Part shown: one piece after another, positions 30,140 to 40,949 of the stretch
Position numbering within the stretch: position 1 is the stretch's first letter
Layout: the number at the start of each line of letters is the position of its first letter
Assembly: GCA_002286855.1 (NCBI GenBank)
Contig: NRSV01000019.1
Span: forward strand, 189,389 to 253,388
Direction: 5' to 3'
Origin: Bipolaris cookei
Taxonomy: Eukaryota; Ascomycota; Dothideomycetes; Pleosporales; Pleosporaceae
DNA length: 64,000 bases
The notes under the pieces: model-generated
The model's database searches: none
What the model saw: only the letters and a program-made list of their open reading frames with translations
Told to the model about the DNA's origin: nothing
Position numbers and translations under genes: made by a program

Positions 30140-30357
30140 CAGTTCGAACACTCCTTGTCGATGATAGGATTCCATTTGAAGAACTCTTCAACAGTAATAT
30201 AATACCAATAGGACAACTCGGCACACGTGTAGTAGTTGACACTGGGTCCCGATACGGCTGTGTAACGACAGTTGACTTGGCCAGGTGCAACTTCATCACC
30301 AATAGTCGTTGTGATGAAGGGCAGTACGGCCAAACCGACAGACAAGAAAGAGAACAT
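30140..30357 (-). pseudogene. Secreted LysM protein, C-terminally truncated
   Basis: Minus-strand ATG at 30357, then a hydrophobic leader (MFSFLSVGLAVLPFITT) acting as a probable signal peptide. One LysM module follows: CRYTAVSG, YYTCAELSYWYYITVEEFFKWNP and the closing CSN. Fungal LysM modules bind chitin or its oligomers and occur in effectors and as partners of GH18 subgroup C chitinases. The coding sequence runs straight into the hAT terminal repeat at 30139, so everything after the first LysM is lost (about 72 residues remain). A splice-acceptor-like CATTGCAG just upstream of the ATG leaves open a 5' exon. The neighbourhood (GH18 gene 2.5 kb away) suggests an original LysM-chitinase pair. 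Whether the truncation is biological or an assembly effect is open, see the N at 29272. Confidence 0.65.
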
Positions 30358-31383
30358 GATTGCTGCAATGAGCAGAAACGACCAAAAAAACAAAGTCAGC
30401 GGCCAGAGATTCAGCTCATGGGGCGTCTACTTTCACATAGATATGAAGGCATAAATGTTACTATACTGAGACCAGAGCGATATAGTCCACTCTACTCTCG
30501 GTTGTTCTCCTAGCGCGTGTTGGATCGATAGAGGTAAGCTAGGCAGATGCGAGGCAGATGCCAGGTACATGGTCGCAATTACACAAGCGAGATGGCCCCC
30601 ATGCCTGTTAGGAGGTGTGCGGGTAAGTCTGGATTCGATAGTTGGTATAATCCTAGATATGCACTGCAACAATTTAGTATCATGGGCTAGCCCTGTACTA
30701 GTAGTCTGCTGCAGTGCACCTTCTATAACGGGTACTATGCAGCGAGGATATGTAGGTACCCGTGCCAAAATCGGGCTAAAAGCATGCTCGCGGACGACGA
30801 TGGCTTGTCGGATTGGAGAGGATGATCTTGGCAAGCATTTCTTGTTTTGAGCCATTTTTCTAGGCTAGTCTTGTTTTCAGACATGGATTGTTGATTGATG
30901 TCAATTTTAGATTCAGTGTCAATCAAATATACCCTTTCTTTGCGTTGTAGCCTAGTATTAATTTAACCCCTGCTTTCCCCCATTTTGCCGTCATTTTTTA
31001 CCTTAAACAGAATGGCCTTGTCCTCATATCCCAAAGACTCGTCCGTGCTGTGCCATCACTGTGATGTGGCGCGGCGTGTCTTCTGACCTTTTCTGCAGGG
31101 GATGTCTCGATAATATATCGCCCTATGGAGTCTTAGGGCGAATGCTAAGACTTACTTCACTGTGCCGCCAACGGGCGAGCGGGCGGAAGGATTTCCGGTG
31201 GGGGCGGAAACAGGATTTACAAACCGATGTGATAGGTGTAATAGATTGAATAGATTGAACGCTGACTGCCTTTTACACTGCGCTCGAGCCACGTTCGCAC
31301 TAAAATAGAGCCTCGTCCACGCCTTTCTATACTTGCCCCCAAACATCCACCAAACTGCTAGCTAATTAATCTTCAACCTCGCG
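30358..31383. other. 1-kb intergenic stretch between LysM remnant and next gene
   Basis: It holds the promoters of two divergent genes. A 140-codon minus-strand frame (30855-30433) has no features that would make it a gene. No repeats seen. Confidence 0.45.
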
Positions 31384-32034
31384 ATGGATCCTAGAATTCC
31401 TAGAGCAATAGAGTACGATGAGAGCCCGGATCGAATTCGGCAGAATTTGTTCGATCGCCTGTACTGGAATGTTTTTGACCCCCTCGATGAGGTTACTGTG
31501 CGGGACGGGACTACGCTCACGCCTCTCGCAAACCATGCTATCAAATCGGAAAGCATCGCGAGCCCACCCCTCTCCAAGGTCACTGTACACATAAACGCCT
31601 GTCAAGAGAAATATGCCATGGATGAGCATGATGAGGAGGATCGATATCAGCCACCTGAGCCGCTAGTCATCGAAAAGACGGACGGTTCTCCCATTTCGCT
31701 AAGCGACTTCGTCACTCAAGTCCACCCTTTCCTGAACGCCAACAAGGATGAAATTTTCAAATGCGAGGACGAAATATATACCCAACCGACGACGCTAGAA
31801 GACGGCACCACTTTCGTCGGAGTCGATCCTGATGAATTCGACTCAGGTGAAGGTGATGAGAATAGTCACTTTTCAAGAAGCGGCAACATTCCAGCAGGCT
31901 CGAGGTTTTTCTTCGACGAGGCTCGATTTAACGAAGTCGACGAAAATGAATTCGAGATCTATGTTGTTCTCTTTGTTGAGGGCAATATGGGAACTTCTTT
32001 TGATAATTTCTGGGCACAGAGAGCTAGGGCATGA
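31384..32034 (+). CDS. Hypothetical acidic protein
   Basis: 216 residues, single exon, starting MDPRIPRAIEYDES. The composition is strongly acidic (several DDE-rich runs, DPDEFDSGEGDEN), with a more regular C-terminal block (FFFDEARFNEVDENEFEIYV, then VVLFVEGNMGTSFDNFW). I do not recognise the family. The last block reads like the start of a folded domain, so the gene may be 3' truncated or have an unrecognised downstream exon. No signal peptide is seen. A probable TATA-less promoter lies upstream. Confidence 0.45.
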   Translation: MDPRIPRAIEYDESPDRIRQNLFDRLYWNVFDPLDEVTVRDGTTLTPLANHAIKSESIASPPLSKVTVHINACQEKYAMDEHDEEDRYQPPEPLVIEKTDGSPISLSDFVTQVHPFLNANKDEIFKCEDEIYTQPTTLEDGTTFVGVDPDEFDSGEGDENSHFSRSGNIPAGSRFFFDEARFNEVDENEFEIYVVLFVEGNMGTSFDNFWAQRARA

Positions 32035-32895
32035 TCAGTGGATGGCGAACCCGGGGTTGCATATGGGAGCTCAGTTATCTGCAATCCTAGAGCCTTTCCA
32101 TCACCATCCGCACACTTATGCACCTCACCGTGCTATGTACAGGAGTTCTAGGCTCGTATATTCAATCCTAGTAATCAATTTAAGGTACTACGCCGTCTGG
32201 CGCTCCTCAGAAGCAGAAGTAACGCATGTAATTTCCACTAGTGCTAGTAGCCTAAAATCATGAATCAGTTTCCACAGTAAAAACGAGTCGACACTTGTGC
32301 TCTCGCGTACTAGTGTCGACGGAACACCGCGTGAGTCCCATACACCCAGATATCTTACCTTATAAGGCGTTCAGTCAGCTATGTTCTAGCTTACCACGTG
32401 TTTTCACAGCCCCCAGCCCAAACGTCCCGTCCCTTCACTATCACGATCCTTCAAAAACTTTATGACTACGATCAAGTGATGTGAATTAGCCTTATGAGGC
32501 TTGTTCCAGACCCCAAATGCGGCACGAAGTCTTGCCGAAGAATATAGCCGCCCAAGTGTGGCCGCCTAAGACCTGACTGCATTCGGTACAAGTCCAATGC
32601 TACTATGTCAATCTCGCCATGGTACTACATGCAAGGGTATCAGAGAATAGCACTCGTACTTCGAGAATAGCTAACATTGCCAAGAATGGAACGCCTTCTC
32701 AAGTTGGGTTGTGTCTTAGCTCATTGGATAATCTATGAATGGATTCTAGCCAGGGGTTCGCCAGGCTACTACTCAGCCTCGTATGTATATTGGAATTGGA
32801 CAAGGATATCAACCACTATGTGGGGATTTTGTATATCTAGTATTCAGGCCCCTTGGTGAGCATCAAGTGTATGCATCGCAGTCGGTGTTTCCGCC
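32035..32895. other. Intergenic, nothing seen
   Basis: Spacer upstream of the secreted NucA/NucB-chitinase locus. A palindromic GTGTCGAC/GTCGACAC-type pair lies near 32290-32325 but does not extend into a transposon. No gene called. Confidence 0.45.
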
Positions 32896-35800
32896 ATGCT
32901 GCTCCTTCTTCCCCTCTTTCTTCCCCTCTTTTTGGGCTGTGCTACGGCACAGTTCATTCAACGATGGACCTGGCAACCTGCTCCAGATGCCAACGGTAAC
33001 ATGGTCCCAACTCCATTTTGGCATCCGGAATCAAACTTACCACTAAGACCGGTGGTTTTCCCATCAAGCGACATCATCATGGAGTACAACTGCCACAAGC
33101 TGCCAGCCATATGTCAAAATGTCCGCAATTGGGAAAATGACGCATCGAAGTCTCAGTGGACCAACAGACGAGTTGGGTGGTTCACCCTGGATAACGGTGC
33201 CACTGTAACACAGCGATGGCCATCTTTCCCCGGAAATAAACCGCCAACGAGAGCAAATATCAGGCGAAAGTCACAATGCCCGGATGACTGGAAGGGAACA
33301 GTCTTTAATCCCAAATGCCCCCAGCCAAATCAGCCTGACGTTGTGCCCGCCTGGGTCGATGCTACAGGTACTGGGATAAGAGCGATCGTACCGCAGGATT
33401 TTACCGACCCTACTGCGCCAGCGTATCTAGAGATCATGTACAAGACACCCAATCCACAGTATCCCAACTTGAGGATTAGATCTGGCCGAGTCTACAGTTG
33501 TGACGAATTCCCTCCAGCCTCTTGGATAGAAGGAGGCGTGGGCACACCTGGGTAAGTTTGTACTTTTACACATCAGATTATATACTTTTACTATGAGGGC
33601 ACTATGGAGTGGGTGGTAAATGAGCCATCTATGATCCATCCGTTTTTCTTTTGCTAGCAACAAACAATTCTTGCTAATGAGATTCTCAGGCAAAACAATC
33701 CTAAAGGCGACGGTGGCGACGGGACAACAAGATGCGCGCCCTATGGGCATAGTTGTGCCGGTAAAAAGGTGGGATCAGAGCAAGACTGGCAAGGTCAAGG
33801 GCATATCCTTTTTCAGCGCCGCATTTCAGCCCATTTCAGGATGGTGGGAGGGCGCTCCCCATCAGGCCAAGATGGTGTAGCCTTCCGTTTTAGATTGTTA
33901 GACGCAACTCAGGGCGCGAATCAACAACAGGCAACCCGCGTATACTATCTTGATGCCCAAGGAAACCAGCAACATACAGGATCAGGAGGCTTCCGCCGCC
34001 GGTCAGGAGAGTTTGTCCAAATTCCAGCTGCCAATGCGTCAGCTATCGAGAAACTCGAGTTTGCCGACCAATACTCGGCGGAAAATCTTGTGAAGATGGG
34101 GTGGGTAAGTCACCGTGATCATCACTATAAACCTCAAATACTAAATACATAATTTCATAGGTTTATGATGATGTTATTGCGGAAGGCAATAGTACCGAGA
34201 TGATAATTCGCATGTCCACCGGACAGGTGATCCCAACAGAAGACACTGGCGCCATCGAAGCAGCTATCCAGTAAACAATCACTGACGTCGATGGGTCTGC
34301 AAAGGCTGGCTTAACGATCACGAGTGGACTCTTTCCTGGCGAAGCTTCCGGTTCTACTCTTACCGAGATGATGCCAGTACCGTTACTCATGAACACTTCG
34401 AGCGAGGTTGAGGAAGTACCACCTGAGTGGAGCATTTCTTCGAGCGACGTTGATGAGTCCCTCACAAGCTATGATCTGGAGACTCAGCGCCAACCAATGA
34501 CTGGAACCATTGACATGATCAGCCTAAGTGAGCAGTACATTCGTGGCCAAATAGGCTTGAACAAGACACTGGACTTGGGCAAAGAGAAAAACAGCACCTT
34601 AGTCAGCAACACTACAATCTTCAGCAATACCCCAGATTCTCGAGTTCGCCGCTTCTCAGACGGCAAGACACTTCAATCAGGGTTCAATGCCAAGCGACAA
34701 ACACCTGTGGAGGGTCCAATCCAGTGTGGAATAGGTAGACCCTGTCTTGATGGTTCCTGCTGCAATTCTGACGGAAAATGCGGATATAAATCGCACAACT
34801 GCGGCGAGAAATGTATCTCCAACTGCGATGCTAAAGCCATGTGCGGTATCGATTCCGCAGACGGAAAGACCGAATGTGGATTGAAATTATGCTGTTCCTA
34901 CTATGGGTGGTGTGGTACTGAAGATGTACATTGTAAAGACCCTGAGCCACAATATGGTATGTCATATGAAGATGAGACGCTTTTAATTGTACACCTGCTA
35001 ACCTTCCATTCATTTAGGTAAAAAACCGTGTCAAGCTGGGTACGGCTCTTATGAAATCAAGGAGTCCCCAGTATATGGACGCTCATCAGGAACAGCCAAA
35101 GGCCGTCGCGTTGGCTATTACCAGGGTTGGAACACCCGAGAACGCAAGTGCGATATGGTTTCGCCGCGTCAGATCAACACTCGAGGTCTTACGCATCTTT
35201 TTTACTCTTTTGCTTTCTTCCATCCGACAACGTTTGAGCTCATGCCTATGAGTGATAGAGATATACCCCTCTACGGCGAGTTTACATCGCTGAAGCGTAA
35301 TGGTTGCAAACTTGGATTGCAATTGGTGGAGTAAGTATCTGTTCCCATCACTCAATACCGCGCCTGGGGTGACCTTGCCAGTCGCTTCCACAAATATTTG
35401 AATGCTTTGTATATCAAATACTAACAGCTGATAGTGGTCTTTCAACGATCCCGGTACAGCCACTTACAACGCGTACTCAGACATGGTCTCGACCCAAGCC
35501 AACCGTGCTGCTTTCATTAACTCACTTATCCGATTCATGGATACTTATGGTTTCCAAGGTGCCGACATCGATTGGGAATATCCAGCTGAACCGAAGCGTG
35601 GAGGCCGGAAAGAAGATACCGATAATCTTGTTCTGCTGATGAAGGAAATGCAGGCTGCGTTTGGTGGTCGCTATGGAAGCAGTCTGACTATTGCACCTGA
35701 TTACTGGTAAGTCATTTCTTTATTGGCACATCTGTGATCTGTAATTAACTTTGCCCAGGTATTTACGAGGTAAATTAAGTGTTTGGCAAAAATGTATGGG

Positions 35801-38199
35801 AGATATACTGATTGCTTTCAAAAGGATTTAAGCCTGCTGCGATGCAAGACTATGTCGATTTTATGGGCTTCATGAGGTGAGCACATCCATGTTCCATTCA
35901 CTAACACACACTTTGGTATCCAAACGGTCATGTTACCTTGCAGACTACTGACCTCGTATATAGCTACGATCTGCACGGTCCATGGGACGAAGATGTAAAG
36001 ACACTCGGCTCAATCGTCCGACCCCAAACCGACATTACCGAAATCGACAAGAATATGGAAACCCCTTTGGTTTGATGGCGTAGACCCATCCAAGATCAAC
36101 TTTGGTATTGCATACTATGGGCGCACCTACAGGCTCTCTGACCCGTCATGTGACAAGATGGGATGTCGCTTTGTGGGTGGCCAAGGAGGCGCTGCAGGTT
36201 CTTGTACTAGTTTCCCAGGCGTTCTGTCGAACCGGGAGATCAGGAGAATTATTAGAGACGAAGGAATTACGCCATATTTCAACACCACGGCTATGTTCAG
36301 ATACTTCAAGTACATTGGAGATAGTTGGGTCGGATACGATGATGCTGAAACGTATGCGATGAAAGAAGAATACGCTAATAACCGGTGCCTGGTAAGCACT
36401 TTCCATATCGAAGCACTACCCGAAAGTATTCTGCTTTCATTTTCAGGGAGGCATTATGATCTGGTCCATCGATTTTGATGATGTGACTGGTGGAGGCATT
36501 GGTCTAGAGGATCCAAACGGCTTCAAATCATCTGAATCCGCTACAATCATTCCCATGGCACACACCACTGTTCCAGCAGGCCAGACTTTTATGCTTGGTA
36601 CAAGAGCAGCTACAGATGTTCCAAAGTTGCCCAATGGTGGTAATCAAAATAGTCCCAGCGGAGCTGGAGCAGACAAGTGCAGCCAGTGCAGCTTCTTCCG
36701 CCGAATCACATCCACGTGCTGCGGTACGGGAGGCTCCGTGGGCAACCCAATTCTGATTCCAGCCGGCGTTCCCATACCCATGGATATCCCGCTTCCGGCT
36801 GGGTTTATTCCTGGTCAGTCCTTTAGAGACTCGGCTGGCAATGTCATCCCGGCGAATAAACCCCTTCCACGGGAAACCATTATTCCAGGCGGAACAACAT
36901 TCAGTCAGCCTTTTGTCATCGCACCAGGTACACTGTTGCACGAAGGCGAGGGCGATGACCAGGCGTCCAATTCCTCGAGTCTGATTTGGCTTTCTCCTGA
37001 CATCTGGAATAATCCCAATCCGCAAGTTCAGCGCTTCTTCCCATGCACTTTCGTTTTACCGCCATGGCCTTCTTTCACTTCAACAATCGACTACCCACGC
37101 ATTACAGTTACCGAAAGCAACACCATCAAGACTACTCTTACCTTTCCGCCATTAATGATTTCCCGCTGGGAGCCATCGACAATCGTTATTGACAATCCAA
37201 CTAGGTGTACAACTTCTTGCACAGACCAGGATAACAGAGTGCGCACGTGGTCTGTCAGACTCAGCACCACAACAACCTGGCCACCGGTTACCTACGATGA
37301 CGATGGCATACGCAGAACAACGCGGCCTCCCCCCGGTCCCCCTCCCGGTCCAGACCCAACAGGTGGTGGTGGAGAAGGAGGCGGCGGCAACGGCGGACCT
37401 CCCTGTCTCTGGCCCTTCTGTCCAGGCCCACCACCCCCAATCAACCTCCCCTCTCTTAACATCAGTTTCGGTCCCCCAAAACCAACCGTAACCCCCTGTG
37501 CCTTCCCCGCACTAACTTGCCTCCCCCCCCCCCCCCAATCCCAGTGGCACGGGAGCCCCCGACTTCCCCATCGGAACCGAACCCGAATCCAACCCCGACG
37601 ACGAAGTCGAAGAACAAGATCTAACCTGCCGCATTGATCCCACCAGCCCCGTCGACGCAGGCAGCCCAGACAACAATAACAACAACCCCATCACAACCAT
37701 AACTCCAGGCGGCGGCACAACCACAACAACCACAATCATAACCGTCACCGCCAAACCCCCGGACCCATCCACAACAACCACAATCACAACTGTCACCCCT
37801 TCCCCCACCGCCTCGCCCAACAAAACCCCTGATTTCACCAAAGACGTAACAAAATGCTACGACTCAGGCCAAGTTGCCCGCCGCGGCCACCTCACCAAAC
37901 CCGTCTACGACTGGTGCGACAGCAAGCGCAACACGCGTCTTGCTCCCAAATATTTCTCAGGCACCCTACGCACTGCCTTTCCCTGTTGCGACCGCGACGT
38001 CGAAGTCGTGCCCATCGAGGTCAAGTGGAGTGTCGAGGTGCACGAGGGGTGTGAGTGGAAGCTCGATGTCGATGTGTGCAAAGCAGAGTTTCGCAAGATC
38101 ATCGATGGGTGCGATACTAATACTGCGGATCGGAAGTAAGGGGGTAGGTTGGTGGGGGATTGTGTTACATGGAGGGTTGATCCTAATGCTTCGTCTTGA
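32896..38199 (+). pseudogene. Decayed secreted NucA/NucB nuclease - chitin-binding - GH18 chitinase locus
   Basis: Part 1 (exons 32896-33551, 33690-34104, 34161 onward): signal peptide (LLLLPLFLPLFLGCATA) and a NucA/NucB-type nuclease domain (SCDEFPPASWIEGG, then RCAPYGHSC). Part 2, same frame: linker; cysteine-rich hevein-like chitin-binding modules (CCNSDGKCG, CCSYYGWCG); a GH18 catalytic domain with GADIDWEYP, its acid at 35576; a proline/glycine-rich stretch; and a C-terminal domain typical of subgroup C chitinases. Further introns are 34957-35017, 35331-35434, 35707-35758, 35770-35824 (leaving an 11-bp exon), one ending near 35964 and 36392-36446. Lesions: TAA at 34272 between the parts, one base missing near 35302, one extra near 36060, a reading-frame slip at the C run 37523-37536, TAA at 38137. 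Subgroup C chitinases resemble yeast killer-toxin alpha/beta subunits that carry a nuclease cargo. Part 1 alone (393 residues) might still be expressed. Confidence 0.75.
37523..37536. repeat. Poly-C run in the GH18 locus
   Basis: A run of 14-15 cytosines. The reading frame of the C-terminal domain downstream is offset by one from that upstream, so run length (real slippage or sequencing error) decides whether the domain is in frame. Confidence 0.7.
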
Positions 38200-38818
38200 G
38201 ATTGTAGGGGAGGGGGTTTGCGGGTTTTTTTTTGTAGATGACATAGAGTTCTACATAACACCGGACCCCTCCACCTCTTTTTTTTCTGTAAAGGGCCGTT
38301 GCTGAGGAGTGGGTTGGTGGTTATACTGTGGTCTGTGAGATGATTGAGGTGTATGTAGGAGGATTAGACTGAGCTGTGAACTTGGATGATTTCTTAATGG
38401 AGTGTTAAAGCGACATAGACGAATGTACTGTACATATACACACAGGCACGTGACTAGGACTAACCTAGACCTATGGCGTTCTAGGGGCGTGAGATTAGCT
38501 TAGTCCCGAGTATCACGACAAGTATTAGCGTAACTTGCTTACTTGCCTATTCCAGTTACTTCCTTCTTGTAGCCACTACAAGAACTTTACTCCGTCATCC
38601 CAGAAAAGCAAAGAAACAACAACAACAACAACAACAACAAACGACGATTAACACTGTTATTATTTCATTTCCAGCACACCAGTGCATTACTCGAGATCCC
38701 TGTACCCGACAGGCCCCATTAATATCCCCCTTTCTTAACCCTCTCTTATACCATTAGAGACAAAGAAAGAAAGTCCTCTATCAAAACAAATAATGTAACA
38801 GCCACCCACAGAACTCTT
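38200..38818. other. Intergenic; compartment boundary; AAC microsatellite
   Basis: No gene. It contains an (AAC)9 run at 38615-38641, which on the minus strand lies in the 3' untranslated region of the DGAT2 gene. The half-motif AGCGTAACTTGCTT near 38525 resembles an arm of the 7.3-kb hairpin array. Accessory genes end and core genes begin here. Confidence 0.5.
38615..38641. repeat. (AAC)n microsatellite
   Basis: Nine AAC trinucleotides, directly readable. No function assigned. Confidence 0.9.
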
Positions 38819-40362
38819 CTACTCGACAAGTTCCAGCTCGCCAGTCCTGTTCCTCGCAAAAGTATCCTTGTGCTCATTCCATACACGCATCAGCTCATCG
38901 ACATACTGCTGGTGCACCTGGTCAATGTAGTCGTTGTTGGGGTGTTCATCCTGGACCACCCTGATTGGACGTCCAACAACAACGTTGATTGGCCGGCGGT
39001 AGGGCATCATACCGACATCGTAGTTGAAAACGCCGCGAGCGTGGAAGATGGGCACGGTGAAACCCATAAACTTCTTGACTAGCAGCTGGAACTTATGGAT
39101 GTACGGATGCGACTCGGTGTCGACTTGGTCGTAAATGTCGTTCTCGCCAAAAGACAGGACAGGGACCAGGTCAGCGCCAGTGCGAATGGCCAGTTTGACG
39201 AAGCCTTTGCGACGACGGAGGACCAGCTTGATTTCACCGGGGCGAGCGTCGAGAGATTCGCTAGCGCCGCCAACGACAATGGTAATGGCACGACCCATGC
39301 CTTCGCCATTCTGGCCACCCTTGGATAGGATGTTCTCGCAAGACTCACGAGACACGGAGGCCATGCCAAGACGGAGCGCATACTCGCGGTAGATTGGGTA
39401 GCGGAAGTTGGAGTCGAGAGTCAACAGGGTGTTTGTAATACCAGGAAACAGCTGGGAGAAGCCCAGGGCTTCCGTGGCAAAGGCGGCAAAGGCGCCATGT
39501 GAGATAATTCCATGCGGATGGTAACCGAAAATATACTTTCTCGTTGGTTCCAGCTCTTGTGACCGGTGAAGGCGGGCCGGAAAGTAGGATGCAAAGAGCG
39601 ACCAGACGGGCAGTCGTCGGAACCATTCACTTCGGAGAGAAAGCTCTCCGGAAGTGCCAGCATCCGAGAAGAGGACGTAGACGGTGTATGGGAGCAGGAT
39701 AGGCCAGAGCAGCGGTATGCTGCAGAGGAAGAAGAAGATAGCGAGACTTCCGACAATGCTGAGCGTGTGCATGAGGACAGCTAGGGTCTGCAGACGGCGT
39801 TGCAATGGTACATTCATGGGGGCAAACCGTATTCTGAAGCCGTCAGTACTGTATCTAGTGGTAGTGAATGGGGATGCGTGTCGACTTACTTGCTCTTGGA
39901 CCATGATGCGCCAGCCTGCCGTCCCGCCGTGAGCTCCGAGTCTCTGCGCTTGAGGTCGGTTCGTCGGTCTTGCGGGGGAAGCTCGCTCTCCTGTGAGGGT
40001 TTCACAGTGGTTAGCGCATTGCCATTACCATTTGTATGACTCTCGATCATGTCTTTGGGCAGCTGGTTATCCTGGGTGCTTTTGGATGATTTGTGGGAGC
40101 TGCGCGACGACACACGACGATGGCCTCGCGCTGTTGGGCTTTTTGGAGAGCCGTCCTGGCCAATGCCTTCGTGCGACGTCTGTTCCTCGTCCGAGGTAGC
40201 ATGGATGCCATTGGTCTTTACCTCGTCAGTCCTGCCCTCGCCGTTGACATGTGATTGTGGGCCCGACTGGAGAGCCTCTTCGGCAGCGGCAGCATACGAC
40301 TTGGGCGGCAGGTGGTGCTCCGCGCGCTCCTCTGGCGCCGAGGGCTCAGGGTTAAGAGACAT
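38819..40362 (-). CDS. DGA1: Diacylglycerol O-acyltransferase type 2 (DGAT2)
   Basis: Exons (minus strand) 40362-39890 and 39833-38819, 56-bp intron (GTAAGT..TTCAG); 495 residues. The enzyme transfers an acyl chain from acyl-CoA to diacylglycerol, the last step of triacylglycerol synthesis at the ER and lipid droplets. Residues 1-155 are a polar, Ser/Thr/Lys-rich cytosolic extension, longer than in yeast. Two membrane-embedded segments follow (about 180-225: HTLSIVGSLAIFFFLC and IPLLWPILLPYTVYVLF). The family signature YIFGYHPHGI carries the catalytic histidine. Downstream are ITIVVGGASESLDARPG, RRRKGFVKLAIRTGADLVPV and FGENDIYDQ, all conserved in DGAT2. The gene is complete and in the expected order. 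It shares a 587-bp divergent intergenic region with the STK19 homologue. Confidence 0.95.
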
Positions 40363-40949
40363 GGCGGCTAGCAATGTACGGGGGGAAGAAGTGAACTGGA
40401 TATGAGCAGTGTGTCTGAAGACTGTCAGGACGTGTCTGGGGTTTTGTTGGGTGACATGTGTGACATAGCGCGCCTGGCAGCCTTCCTGACATTCCGCGTG
40501 GAAATGACGTTGGACTGTGGCTACGGCAGCCCCAGCCCGACGCCACGACCAATCCGGTCTGGCGGCAGCGTCGATCATCCACGGTACATCGCGCCATCAC
40601 ATGTACAACCAGACGACTTGATTTGGTGGAAGTATGCAGAGATGTTTGGATATAAACAGTTAGGATTAAGATTTCGGCTCGTGCATATAATAAATTGGAC
40701 TATGTATATGAATAGATCCTGTAGCTATGTAGACCTGTGGCGCATGCCTTGAGATTTCAACTACACTACTTTGCCACTCCCTGATTCGTCCATATGAAAG
40801 CATGCTATTACCTGAGCAGCAATGCCTCCCTCTTATCTTGAACCTCCTGTCCAGAATACATCTTTCTTTCAGACCAGTCCTCATCCTTGCCCGCAAATCT
40901 AGATATCCAGCCATATCAGCCAAAAACAAAGATAAGCACCAACACCACA
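40363..40949. other. Divergent promoter region of DGA1 and the STK19 homologue
   Basis: Both genes start outward from this 587-bp stretch. No reading frame worth calling; no clear TATA on either side. Confidence 0.5.

Noticed and set aside
30433..30855. 140-codon minus-strand frame beside the LysM remnant
   Set aside because: No motif, no signal peptide, random-looking composition; the region fits a promoter better.
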